Numbered from the stretch's first letter, positions 1 to 7,475 are shown. The stretch: 15,877 bases of DNA from Planctomycetota bacterium (GCA_018400625.1 JAGYMJ010000009.1:1-15877); one strand, 5' to 3'. The notes: generated from the letters alone by a model not told the origin. A program made the numbers and translations.

Positions 1-50
1 AAGCCCGGCGGTAGGAACCCCAAATCAACGGGGTTCACTGAGGACTTACG
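1..50 (+). repeat. Candidate REP-like palindromic element (truncated by window edge)
   Basis: Positions 1-13 read AAGCCCGGCGGTA, which recurs exactly at 8892-8904 as the 3' half of a hairpin. Positions 15-36 form a second hairpin with a 7-bp stem (GAACCCC at 15-21, GGGGTTC at 30-36) and an 8-nt loop. Positions 35-50 match 7664-7679 at 15 of 16 bases (TCACTGAGGACTT is exact). All copies lie on the + strand. This could be a dispersed intergenic repeat, but a 13-base match can arise by chance in a window of this size. The hairpins are real; the repeat family is an inference. Confidence 0.35.
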
Positions 51-53
51 AAT

Positions 54-83
54 TTGACTTATTATCGCCGCCCCCCCTATAAT
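54..83 (+). promoter_or_regulatory. Sigma-70-type promoter of the rubrerythrin gene
   Basis: The -35 box TTGACT (54-59) and a perfect -10 box TATAAT (78-83) are separated by 18 bp, close to the vegetative consensus. The spacer contains an unusual run of seven C (71-77). Transcription should start near 90, giving a leader of about 55 nt before the start codon at 146. Confidence 0.7.
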
Positions 84-106
84 TATAGTAATAATTATTA
101 TTATAG
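77..106. promoter_or_regulatory. Possible Fur/PerR-type operator over the rubrerythrin promoter
   Basis: Two perfect 12-bp palindromes lie back to back: CTATAATTATAG (77-88) and TAATAATTATTA (89-100). They are followed by TTATAG (101-106), so the block opens with CTATAA and closes with TTATAG. They cover the -10 box and the likely start site. AT-rich dyads of this kind resemble Fur-family boxes, and PerR commonly controls rubrerythrins. Plain AT-richness of the promoter is the alternative. Confidence 0.4.
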
Positions 107-145
107 TTAACCAGATGGATATACATGTTTAAAAGGAGGTTTATT

Positions 146-649
146 ATGAGTAAGATGCAGGAAAACGTAATGGAAGCTTTTGCAGGTGAAAGTCAGGCCA
201 GTCAAAAATATCTTGCTTTTGCTGCAATTGCTGATAAAGAAGGCCATTCGCAGGTTGCTAAACTGTTCAGAGCAGCGTCACAAGCCGAACACATCCACGC
301 CCAAAACCACCTCAATGTCACCGACCAGATCTCCGACACTTTAGATAACCTGAACGCCGCCGCCGATGGTGAAGCAGCGGAATTTAAGGATATGTATCCT
401 GAATTTATAGAAACTGCTCAGAATGAAGGCGATAACAAAGCGGAAACAACCTTTGACTACGCGAACAAAGTGGAAAAAGTTCACTATAAGCTGTACAACA
501 AGGCCATCGACACCCTTAAAGCGGGTGATCCACTGCCTGAAACCCCTGTATTCGTATGCCAGTTCTGCGGTAATACGGTTGAAGACGAAGCACCGGAAAA
601 ATGTCCCATCTGCGGCGCACCCAAGAAATTCTTCAATTCTGTCGATTAG
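146..649 (+). CDS. rbr: Rubrerythrin (peroxide-scavenging diiron/rubredoxin protein)
   Basis: This 167-residue cytoplasmic protein should reduce hydrogen peroxide to water at a diiron site, passing electrons through a C-terminal rubredoxin-like iron centre. The N-terminal ferritin-like four-helix bundle spans about residues 3-130. Visible are E15, the first ExxH pair E48/H51, the EG motif at 94-95 and the second ExxH pair E110/H113. The rubredoxin-like domain (about 134-167) has the pairs C138/C141 and C153/C156. The length is normal for a small rubrerythrin. The start at 146 is chosen because AAAAGGAGG (131-139) lies 6 nt upstream; an ATG at 125 precedes that site and is rejected. It appears monocistronic, with its own promoter upstream and a hairpin downstream. 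Expression is probably induced by oxygen or peroxide. The family assignment is secure; the symbol follows general usage. Confidence 0.95.
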   Translation: MSKMQENVMEAFAGESQASQKYLAFAAIADKEGHSQVAKLFRAASQAEHIHAQNHLNVTDQISDTLDNLNAAADGEAAEFKDMYPEFIETAQNEGDNKAETTFDYANKVEKVHYKLYNKAIDTLKAGDPLPETPVFVCQFCGNTVEDEAPEKCPICGAPKKFFNSVD

Positions 650-665
650 AGGACCCGCATGGGAC

Positions 666-703
666 ATAGCGCTACCGGGTGCATTCCATCCCGGTAGCGC
701 TAT
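666..703 (+). terminator. Strong hairpin after rubrerythrin, candidate terminator
   Basis: This is a perfect 14-bp inverted repeat, left arm ATAGCGCTACCGGG (666-679) and right arm 690-703, with a 10-nt loop. It begins 17 nt after the rubrerythrin stop. The 3' flank is CAATAAAAAACC, so there is no U tract. It is therefore not a canonical intrinsic terminator and may act with a factor or protect the mRNA 3' end. Confidence 0.55.
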
Positions 704-832
704 CAATAAAAAACCCCATATCCCCCCCAAAAAAAATCAACTTTCATTGGCATAACAGAGAAAAAAAGCCCATGCATCCACCCGCAATTCATATCTCCCA
801 ATGAGAAAAGGTTTATCAGGAGAAACACAGAC

Positions 833-2134
833 ATGATCGAAGTGGGCGCCGCCTGGAAATTGATCAATAACGAGATCGGCCGGCCAATACAAGGCGCGAC
901 CGTTTCCCGGCAAGCCCAATACATACGCGACGACTGCGAGGCGAACGCACTTTTCCTTCGGGATTCCGCTCAGAGTGTTTTATTGGTCAGCTGCGATCTC
1001 GTTGGCCTGCCAACCGCGCAACTCGCGCCCATCCGCCGCGCAATGTCCAGAGCTTGCGGTCTTCCGGAGGACGGCATTATTGTCGGTGGCACTCACATGC
1101 ACAGCGGCCCGTCACTCATCCCAACCCACCCGGAAAAAGCTGTTGACCATGAATATTTCGATAAACTGGCGAATAGGCTGCCCGACCTCGCAACGGAAGC
1201 CGTCGAGACCGCCCAGCCGGCGCGTATTGGATGGGGCTCCGGAGTGTCGAGGATAGGCTATAACCGCCGCTGCTGTTGGGACGATGGAAGCCACTCAATG
1301 CACGGCGATACGCGCCGGGATGGTTTCACGGGTCTCGAAGGCCCCGACGATCCGAGCCATATGGCCCTGTTTGCCTTGAACAACAGGAACGAACCACTTG
1401 CCGTTCTCTATAACTGTTCAAGCCATCCGACGTGTTTTTATGGCGCGGATTTCTATTCGGCCGATTTTCCCGGACAGGTACGCGCCTACCTGCGCGAAAG
1501 CCTGGGCGATATAGCCGTCGTCTATCTCAACGGCGCCTTCGGCGACCTGGCGATCTCGAATCAACTCACCAAACATCACCGCCCGGAAAGCAGAGTGCAG
1601 CGCATGTTGCGCGCCGCCCATATCGCCTCGGGCGAGACCCTGCGCCTTCTGCACGAGGCATCCTTTGATGAAAATCCGCATTTAAGCCATATTTATAAAG
1701 AGATGCGTTCAAAAGTTCGCCTGCCGTCGCCTGATACCTTGAAAAAAGCCGAAAAGATTCTCGCACAAAAGGGAAAAGGTTATAGTGCCATGGAATACTG
1801 CATGGCGTTCGGCGCCAAACTCCTTCAAGACGAATTCGGCCACGATCCTGTGGATACGATTCCGCTTCACGCCGTCCGCATCGGGAAGATAGCCCTTCTG
1901 ACCCAGCCGTTCGAGCTGTATTGCCGGTATGGACTCGACATCAAACGCCGCAGCCCGGCCCCGATAACTGCTGTTTGCCACTCCGGCGGTTACAACGGCT
2001 ACCTGCCGACTCTGCCCGCCATCCTCGGCGGCGGATATTCCGGCGTGCCGATCCATTGGACACGCTTTTCACCCGAAACGGGCTCCCGGATGGTCGATGA
2101 GGCGTCGGGTTTGATCCGGCAACTGTGGAAATAG
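833..2134 (+). CDS. Neutral/alkaline ceramidase-like metalloamidase (N-terminal domain only)
   Basis: The 433-residue protein matches the N-terminal catalytic domain of the neutral/alkaline non-lysosomal ceramidase family, zinc enzymes that cleave an amide bond. Family-type motifs are GTHMHSGP (86-93, metal ligands H88/H90), CSSHP with H198, the serine-rich region YSADFPG (208-214), GAFGDLAISN (234-243), then E361 in QPFELY and tyrosines Y387/Y390 in GGYNGYLP. True ceramidases are about 650 residues with a C-terminal Ig-like domain and are exported. This one lacks that domain and has no signal peptide, so it is probably cytoplasmic. PVC bacteria encode many such shortened relatives beside sugar genes, and their substrates are unknown; a glycan N- or O-acyl group is a guess. 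The start is supported by AGGAG at 818-822. It converges on the operon to its right, with 42 nt between stops. Confidence 0.85.
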   Translation: MIEVGAAWKLINNEIGRPIQGATVSRQAQYIRDDCEANALFLRDSAQSVLLVSCDLVGLPTAQLAPIRRAMSRACGLPEDGIIVGGTHMHSGPSLIPTHPEKAVDHEYFDKLANRLPDLATEAVETAQPARIGWGSGVSRIGYNRRCCWDDGSHSMHGDTRRDGFTGLEGPDDPSHMALFALNNRNEPLAVLYNCSSHPTCFYGADFYSADFPGQVRAYLRESLGDIAVVYLNGAFGDLAISNQLTKHHRPESRVQRMLRAAHIASGETLRLLHEASFDENPHLSHIYKEMRSKVRLPSPDTLKKAEKILAQKGKGYSAMEYCMAFGAKLLQDEFGHDPVDTIPLHAVRIGKIALLTQPFELYCRYGLDIKRRSPAPITAVCHSGGYNGYLPTLPAILGGGYSGVPIHWTRFSPETGSRMVDEASGLIRQLWK

Positions 2135-2176
2135 GCCGGTGCCCGTTCTTGCAAAGACCAATGCAAACTCCCTTTA

Positions 2177-3385
2177 CTAATCCGGCATCTTCGTCTGCAG
2201 TAAATACACGCCGAACGACTCCGCACGCTGCTGGCGGCCGCAAGATATCCAGAGCTTCCCCTCATGCTCCATGACACCGGGATAATGACTGCAGCCATCG
2301 AAGCTCGCCAGGCGCTTGAGCACCGCGTTATCGACATCCACCTCGAAAACCGTAAGCCGGCCAAATCCCTCGTTCTCCGTTGAAGCATCGGCACGGCCTG
2401 CGGCTAACAGTCGCCCATCACTGAGCCGGCGGATCACCGGCCCGCCCATCTGCACGCCGAGCAGTTCGCCCGCCGGACGGAGGTTACCATCGCCGTTCCA
2501 GTCCACCTGCGTCGCACGCCAGGTCCACTTATCATAACAAGGCGGTTTTGCCACGCCAAGGATGGCGAACACCGGATGCGCACGCGCCACTGCCACCGCG
2601 GTGCCGTCGGGAAGGAACTCGAGCGCGGCCTCACTAGGGGACTTGGCCGCAAAACCGCCCGGCCCATCAGCCTGAGTGATATCATTGGGGTCCACACCGA
2701 CTTTGCGGCGTCTGCCTTCCAGAGCCGCGTATTTTAGCCGCTGATCGTCGGCGGGCATATCGGCGGCGCTGAGTTCCGGGCAACTCCAACTGTCGTAGAT
2801 ATCGTTCGCCATCACATGCCACATCCGCCCGTCGGCAGTGCGATAAAGCGTTCCTTTTTCGTCTTTTATACCATAGCCGATGCTATAGCACATACCACGG
2901 CGCCATGCAACAATGTAGCGGATGGTATGAAAGCCGGTCGGACAGGCATGCACACCGCCCCAGTGAACACCGTCCTCACTCAGCCAGGTCACCGACATCC
3001 GGCGCACCGGCCCTCGGCAGGGTCGTTCGGACTCCAGAGGCGGTTGATTGTCGCCCCCGGCCTGCATGTCCGAGACGATGGTGTTCATCATCAGCATTCC
3101 GTCACCGGTCACCGAGAACTTGAGGTCTGACACATGACCGCCCGCCCACTCGACGCGCCGCACGGATTCCCAGTGTATGGCATCTTTTGAGCGGATAACA
3201 CGCGCCCGGCTGGGGTAGTCGCTAACGCCGTGCGCCCCTTCCTTGAGGCCGCAGTACCAGTAACCCTTGTACCGGATCAAATCGGGATGGATTTCACCGC
3301 CCGGTGCCGGCCCGTCCGGCAGCGCGCCGTCGGCCTTTTCAATACTGTTCAGGTCCCATATTTTTCTGCTTTTGATAATATCCAT
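2177..3385 (-). CDS. Cytoplasmic BNR/sialidase-type beta-propeller protein
   Basis: This 402-residue protein is probably a five- or six-bladed beta-propeller of the sialidase/BNR superfamily. Degenerate Asp-box-like turns recur: SKDAIHW, SEDGVHW and TADGRMW. EIHPDLIRYKGYWYCG near the N terminus is typical of a first blade. No signal peptide is visible, unlike the sialidase-like protein at 14442, so it likely acts inside the cell. The canonical sialidase arginine triad cannot be assigned by eye. It is the last gene of the leftward run. Its ribosome binding site is weak (AAGAGA about 10 nt upstream). A decayed gene ends only 13 nt before its start, which may have displaced its original upstream context. 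The fold is likely; the substrate is unknown. Confidence 0.7.
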   Translation of the reverse strand: MDIIKSRKIWDLNSIEKADGALPDGPAPGGEIHPDLIRYKGYWYCGLKEGAHGVSDYPSRARVIRSKDAIHWESVRRVEWAGGHVSDLKFSVTGDGMLMMNTIVSDMQAGGDNQPPLESERPCRGPVRRMSVTWLSEDGVHWGGVHACPTGFHTIRYIVAWRRGMCYSIGYGIKDEKGTLYRTADGRMWHVMANDIYDSWSCPELSAADMPADDQRLKYAALEGRRRKVGVDPNDITQADGPGGFAAKSPSEAALEFLPDGTAVAVARAHPVFAILGVAKPPCYDKWTWRATQVDWNGDGNLRPAGELLGVQMGGPVIRRLSDGRLLAAGRADASTENEGFGRLTVFEVDVDNAVLKRLASFDGCSHYPGVMEHEGKLWISCGRQQRAESFGVYLLQTKMPD

Positions 3386-3398
3386 CTTTTTGATTCTC

Positions 3399-3667
3399 TT
3401 AATGAAGACTATAATTAGTTGCGAGAATATCTCTTATTTTTTCGGATTGAACCAGTCCGTCGAACGCGAAGGGGTATTTCCTGCTGTTGGCAAGAGCCAA
3501 AATCTGTTCTTTCCAAATATACCTGAGCTTTTCTTCGGCTTCTTAGTCACCGCTTTCATAATATCTCCTCCAAGACGGCCCGACCACAGCCACCTCACAT
3601 TGAGATACTCCTGGATAAACGTATAAAGGGCATTGACCGTGCCGTATTCCTGCTGCACGCCTTCCAC
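3399..3667 (-). pseudogene. Remnant of a DUF4838-type glycan-active protein
   Basis: Read leftward from 3667, the translation contains YGTVNALYTFIQEYLNVRWL followed by WSGRLGGDI. This fits the conserved stretch near the N terminus of DUF4838 / alpha-glucuronidase-like proteins (GTLYAVYxFLExxLGVRWLWPGELGEDIPK). Such proteins are usually over 600 residues; fewer than 90 codons remain here. An in-frame TGA lies directly upstream of the GTG at 3667-3665. After GGDI the reading continues in this frame to SRSTDWFNPKK and a stop at 3434. A second, equally protein-like frame runs leftward to 3399 and includes KEQILALANSRKYPF and GLVQSEKIRDIL. The simplest reading is a large internal deletion plus a frameshift. 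The surrounding DNA is more AT-rich than the neighbours. The family of the N-terminal part is fairly sure; which C-terminal frame was original is not. Confidence 0.6.
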
Positions 3668-3675
3668 TGTTGGTC

Positions 3676-3684
3676 ATTATATCA
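3676..3684 (-). promoter_or_regulatory. Possible extended -10 promoter upstream of the remnant
   Basis: On the minus strand TGATATAAT gives a perfect -10 box with a TGN extension, identical in sequence to the extended -10 at 7699-7707. No good -35 box is visible. It could supply the propeller gene with an internal start, leaving a leader of about 285 nt that holds the remnant. Confidence 0.35.
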
Positions 3685-3695
3685 AAACAGATAAA

Positions 3696-5303
3696 TTAAA
3701 TCCTCTGAATTACAGAAAACATGTTATCATACAGGATTCGACGCTTTACAGCCGGGCTGAGATTCGCCTGCAGTATGGGGCCCAGTCCCCAGGATATGGG
3801 GAGGTCCTGGAGGTCGGAGCCGAACATCACACGATCGGCACCGGCGGCTTCCACCAGTTTTTGGCAGTCGCGGGGGCGATGTACGGGACAGGTGCAAATC
3901 CAAAGATTGCGATGCCGACGCGCCAGGGGAGCACAGCGAAAATCTGCATGGCCGGTTATGAAGACAGCGTCGGAAAACTTCTCCAATAGCCGCTCCAGAT
4001 GCCGTGGCGCCCCCCACCCGTGATTCAGAATAACCCACCGGTTCTCATGCGCCCACTCGCAACACAGTTCGATAAGGGGATCCTCGGCGGGAAAGTCCTG
4101 ATACTGCGGAATCAGTTTTATACCCTGCAGTCCCTTATCGCGGCAGCGACCCAGTTCCGCCAGAATCTCTTCCCGGCCACGATGCGGATTGATGCCGGCG
4201 AAACCAATGAACCTGTCGGGATATGCGCGTACCGCATCAGCCACCTGATCGTTACCGAAACGTTCGTCACCATGAATTACACTGAAGCTGAAAGCAAAGA
4301 CTGTCTGAACACCCATCCGGTCCATTTCAGCGACCGTATTTTCAATGGTGGAGTCCGGTATGTGATAATCCGGCGAATGACCACCGAGGTGCCCATGACA
4401 ATCCATAAAAGTCATATTCCCGGGTCTTTCTCCGGTCCATGCAAAAGCCGCAAAATCATCCGGCGGGCGTGGCAGCTCGACCTCCGGATTTTGCGCCCCA
4501 CACCAGGTGATGAGTCGGCGCAAGTTTCCCCCTGCCATCAAACGCTTGTCGGCTTCATCAATTTCGGCCATGGCAACGGTTGCAGCGGTGCATGATTGGT
4601 TAAGGTGTGGCCAGTTGCTGCCAAATATCAGTCTTTCGGCGCCCCAGTTTTGCGTGAGGTATTCTATGCCACGGTAGAGCCAGTAGCCGCTGAGTTCTAT
4701 ATGCAAGTTTCCACATGCATCCAGAGCACGGTACAGCATGCGATTTTTGCGTCGGAGGCGAAACTCGGTCAGGATCACCGGTATTGAAGGCCGGCGACGG
4801 CAGAAATCCACCAGTTCATCCCAGCGGCAGGCATCCATCGATAGGTGTCTGTTGTCGTTGTAATTGACGAAAACAGGCACCTTTTCATCTGCGATCGGTT
4901 CGAAGAACGCATCCACCGCCCAATCACACAACTGGAAACCATATTGTGCGGGAAACAGAAAGAGGGCACCCACCCGATGTTTCTTCATCTGCCGGAGCAT
5001 ATCCTCCGGTGAGGGCTGTTCATCGGACGCGCCGTGCGGAAGCGCCGTCCAGGCCGGATGAAGACGGGGGCGTTCGGATACAGTATCGAGAATGCGTTCG
5101 TTACCTGGTGCGGGATGACACTGACGGCTGAGGCTGTCGAGCACCAGGGCTTCAGCAATGCCCACACGATCCATACTCTCAAGCAGATCATCTGCCATGT
5201 AAGGTTCTCCGGCCCCGGACTTGAGTCCTCGGCCGATCATGCACACCGCATCGAAAAAATTGAACTTATTCATTAATCTTTTACCATTAGGTCTGTCTTT
5301 CAT
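3696..5303 (-). CDS. Tandem amidohydrolase-2 protein with a degenerate N-terminal half
   Basis: The 535-residue protein contains two amidohydrolase-2 (PF04909-type) TIM barrels. The C-terminal half (about 297-535) keeps metal and catalytic positions: HxH in DCHGHLG (H303/H305), H428 in LNHGWG, H452 in TGHADF and D497 in FGSD. The N-terminal half (about 12-285) follows the same plan but has lost them: FFDAVCMIG in place of the HxH strand, FVNYND where a histidine is expected, ILTEF in place of the GH strand, and FGSNWP with N230 in place of the catalytic Asp. It may be structural or substrate-binding. Usual single-domain members are about 280-350 residues. Relatives hydrolyse lactones or amides or decarboxylate acids; the substrate here is unknown. 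The start is chosen for GAGAGG 6 nt upstream. It lies 11 nt after the isomerase stop, in the same operon. Confidence 0.85.
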   Translation of the reverse strand: MKDRPNGKRLMNKFNFFDAVCMIGRGLKSGAGEPYMADDLLESMDRVGIAEALVLDSLSRQCHPAPGNERILDTVSERPRLHPAWTALPHGASDEQPSPEDMLRQMKKHRVGALFLFPAQYGFQLCDWAVDAFFEPIADEKVPVFVNYNDNRHLSMDACRWDELVDFCRRRPSIPVILTEFRLRRKNRMLYRALDACGNLHIELSGYWLYRGIEYLTQNWGAERLIFGSNWPHLNQSCTAATVAMAEIDEADKRLMAGGNLRRLITWCGAQNPEVELPRPPDDFAAFAWTGERPGNMTFMDCHGHLGGHSPDYHIPDSTIENTVAEMDRMGVQTVFAFSFSVIHGDERFGNDQVADAVRAYPDRFIGFAGINPHRGREEILAELGRCRDKGLQGIKLIPQYQDFPAEDPLIELCCEWAHENRWVILNHGWGAPRHLERLLEKFSDAVFITGHADFRCAPLARRHRNLWICTCPVHRPRDCQKLVEAAGADRVMFGSDLQDLPISWGLGPILQANLSPAVKRRILYDNMFSVIQRI

Positions 5304-5314
5304 CCTATTCCTCT

Positions 5315-6097
5315 CTAAGAATTGCAGATATCAAAGGCTTCCTGCAAGGCCGCCTCCCAGCTTTTGGTGGCGGGCCGGAACTCGTGTGCGAGATAGAGAT
5401 CGTAACCTGTGCCGGCTATCGCACGGCATATACCCCGGTAGTTCAGTTCCTGGGTGTCGTCGAACTCGTTCCTGCCGGGATTGCCGGCGGTGTGGAAGTG
5501 GCCGATGAATTCGATATTCTCCGTTATAGTGCGGATGATATCACCTTCCATAATCTGCATATGATAAATGTCGTAGAGCAATTTCATTCGGGGGCTGTCC
5601 ACTCGCCGGCACAGTTCGAAGCCCCACTTGCTGTGGTCGCACTGATATCCCGGGTGATCGACCTTCGAATTCAGCAGTTCCATATTCAGGTTCACCCCTT
5701 TTTCTTCAGCGTAGCCCATCACGCGTTTTACACCCTCGGCGCAGGCGGTGAGTCCCTCTTCGTCGGACTGACCTTCATTACGGTTTCCGCTGAAACATAT
5801 AAGCCCCGGCACGTTGTTTTCTACCGCCAGGTCGATGGATTCAATGAATTCCGATTCTATACGATCGTGATTAGACCTCTTATTCAGTCCGTCGGTGAGC
5901 GTTTCATGTCCCGCCATACTTGCCAATTGCAGTCCGGCACTCCGGACGGCTTCGATCAGCTCGCCAAAATTTTCGTCCCTGAACCATATTTCTACGGCCG
6001 AATAGCCCATATCGGCGACCGTTTGACAAAAATCCGCCATCGCCATGTCGCCGGGTTTAAAGCAAGGTATGCAGAGAGATTGTTGAATATTCGTCAT
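5315..6097 (-). CDS. Sugar isomerase/epimerase TIM barrel, hydroxypyruvate-isomerase-like
   Basis: The 260-residue cytoplasmic protein is a xylose-isomerase-like TIM barrel. Expected metal ligands are E140 (MELLN), D176 (YDIYH), H202 (GHFHTAGNPGR) and E239 (HEF). The motifs DIYHMQIMEGD and AGNPGRNE match the hydroxypyruvate isomerase (Hyi) branch. Hyi has a glutamine in the HxQ position, whereas here it is H202 as in D-tagatose 3-epimerase types, so the reaction cannot be named. It probably interconverts an aldose and ketose or epimerises a keto-sugar. GGAG lies 9 nt before the ATG. It is separated by 91 nt from the aminotransferase upstream and 11 nt from the amidohydrolase downstream, and is likely cotranscribed with both. 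Confidence 0.85.
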   Translation of the reverse strand: MTNIQQSLCIPCFKPGDMAMADFCQTVADMGYSAVEIWFRDENFGELIEAVRSAGLQLASMAGHETLTDGLNKRSNHDRIESEFIESIDLAVENNVPGLICFSGNRNEGQSDEEGLTACAEGVKRVMGYAEEKGVNLNMELLNSKVDHPGYQCDHSKWGFELCRRVDSPRMKLLYDIYHMQIMEGDIIRTITENIEFIGHFHTAGNPGRNEFDDTQELNYRGICRAIAGTGYDLYLAHEFRPATKSWEAALQEAFDICNS

Positions 6098-6188
6098 AAG
6101 AATATCTCCTTTTTTTCAAAAATTAACTTTTAATACTAACCCCTTTGTAAAAATGTTGATTGAGACATCGAACATCATTGGTGATAAG

Positions 6189-7475
6189 TCAATCCAGCTC
6201 TGAAAACACATCATTTATCGCAGCGGCAACACGTCGGCAGTCGTTGTCGGTCCACCACTGATTGATATTAACGAACAATGCCCTTTCCATGAGATCGGTT
6301 GTATTGGGACACATATCCGGTGAGTAAGGGGGCAGTTCACCTTCATAATATGGACATGTAAAAGGGCAGCCTTCATCGGTTGCTGTTTTTTGTTCCATTA
6401 TATGCTCCCAGTAGGTGTAGATATGCCAATCGCGTGCGGTTTTCGAGCCGCGTCCGCCCGCCCGCACCCCTGCTTCTTTAAGCGCGCTGATTATTTGCGC
6501 GCTGTGTTCGCGATTCTTACCGAAGAAAACGAGTTTATAGCCGACATCGCCTTCTTTATCATTTGACGGGCGGGGTCGGATACTCTTAAAATCGCTGATG
6601 TTTTCGGATACGGTGCGCATATTCCGGTTGTAGCGCTGCGCCTGCGCTTCGGTTTTTTTGAGCTGCACAAGGTTTACAGCCCCTTCCAGCTCCGACATGC
6701 GGTAGTTCTGGCCGCAAAACAGTTCGCCGGGACGTCGCTCTACAGCAAACCTGTCCGGACGCCAGCAGGCGGCCGTATCGTGCTGGTTCAGCGCCCGGGT
6801 CTGGAGCCATTCATCGTCTGTAAGCACGAGCCCGGCCTCTCCGGCACCGGTGATTTTGTATGAGCTGAGGCTGAAACAGCCCATCGTGCCAATGGCGCCG
6901 GTGAACTGACCATTATATTTTCCGCCGCAGGCCTGCGCATTGTCCTCGATAAGGGCAATATTATGCTCTTCCGCCAGAGCGGTAAGCGAATCCATGTCGC
7001 AGACATTGCCGGACATATGTACGCATACGATAGCTTTGGTGCGGGGCGTGATCTTGGCTGCCGCATCCTCCGGGTCCAGACACAGGGTTTGGTCCACTTC
7101 GGCGATGACAGGGATCGCCTTGGTGGTAACAACGGCGGCCACGCTTGCAAAAAACGTGTAAGCGGGGACGATAACCTCATCGCCGGGGCCTATTTCACAG
7201 GCGGCGTAGGCGGTGTTGAGTGCTGATGTGCCCGAGTTGACTCCCAGTGCATAATTGCTGCCGAAAAGCTCACATGCATATTCCTCCAGCATTTTGACCC
7301 GGGAGGGTTTCGGATTATAATAACGGGTGAGCTGCGGTAGCGGCACGTTTTTTTCTTCCGCCACAGCGTTACGAACCTTTGCCAGAGTCTCCTCGCTATA
7401 ATCAAACAGTTCGGCCAGAGCCATGAACTCTTTTAGACCGCCTTCTTCCGGCGCTTTTCCTTCAATATTCACCAT
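6189..7475 (-). CDS. DegT/DnrJ/EryC1/StrS family PLP-dependent aminotransferase
   Basis: The 428-residue protein belongs to the sugar aminotransferase (DegT/StrS) family, which moves amino groups between glutamate or glutamine and keto-sugars or keto-inositols with PLP. Seen are NSGTSAL (80-86, phosphate cup), VPAYTFFAS (103-111), EDNAQA with D178 contacting the PLP ring nitrogen, SLSSYKITGAGEAG with the Schiff-base lysine K207, and GQNYRMSELEGA (255-266). The length is slightly above the usual 370-400. Within a catabolic cluster it may act in degradation, removing an amino group, rather than antibiotic-type biosynthesis. The start at 7475 is set by AAGGAG ending 9 nt upstream. The frame stays open for another 96 codons to 7763, but that stretch carries promoters and no family homology, so it is treated as leader. 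Confidence 0.9.
   Translation of the reverse strand: MVNIEGKAPEEGGLKEFMALAELFDYSEETLAKVRNAVAEEKNVPLPQLTRYYNPKPSRVKMLEEYACELFGSNYALGVNSGTSALNTAYAACEIGPGDEVIVPAYTFFASVAAVVTTKAIPVIAEVDQTLCLDPEDAAAKITPRTKAIVCVHMSGNVCDMDSLTALAEEHNIALIEDNAQACGGKYNGQFTGAIGTMGCFSLSSYKITGAGEAGLVLTDDEWLQTRALNQHDTAACWRPDRFAVERRPGELFCGQNYRMSELEGAVNLVQLKKTEAQAQRYNRNMRTVSENISDFKSIRPRPSNDKEGDVGYKLVFFGKNREHSAQIISALKEAGVRAGGRGSKTARDWHIYTYWEHIMEQKTATDEGCPFTCPYYEGELPPYSPDMCPNTTDLMERALFVNINQWWTDNDCRRVAAAINDVFSELD

Noticed and set aside
125..145. Upstream ATG for rubrerythrin
   Set aside because: It precedes the ribosome binding site itself, and the added residues MFKRRFI are not part of the family.
2135..2176. Bidirectional terminator between the ceramidase-like and propeller genes
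   Set aside because: Only a 5-bp TTGCA/TGCAA stem is visible and no U tract, too weak to call.
5384..6133. 249-codon open frame antisense to the isomerase
   Set aside because: The minus-strand isomerase has all its metal ligands and a good ribosome binding site; the plus frame has no recognisable family.
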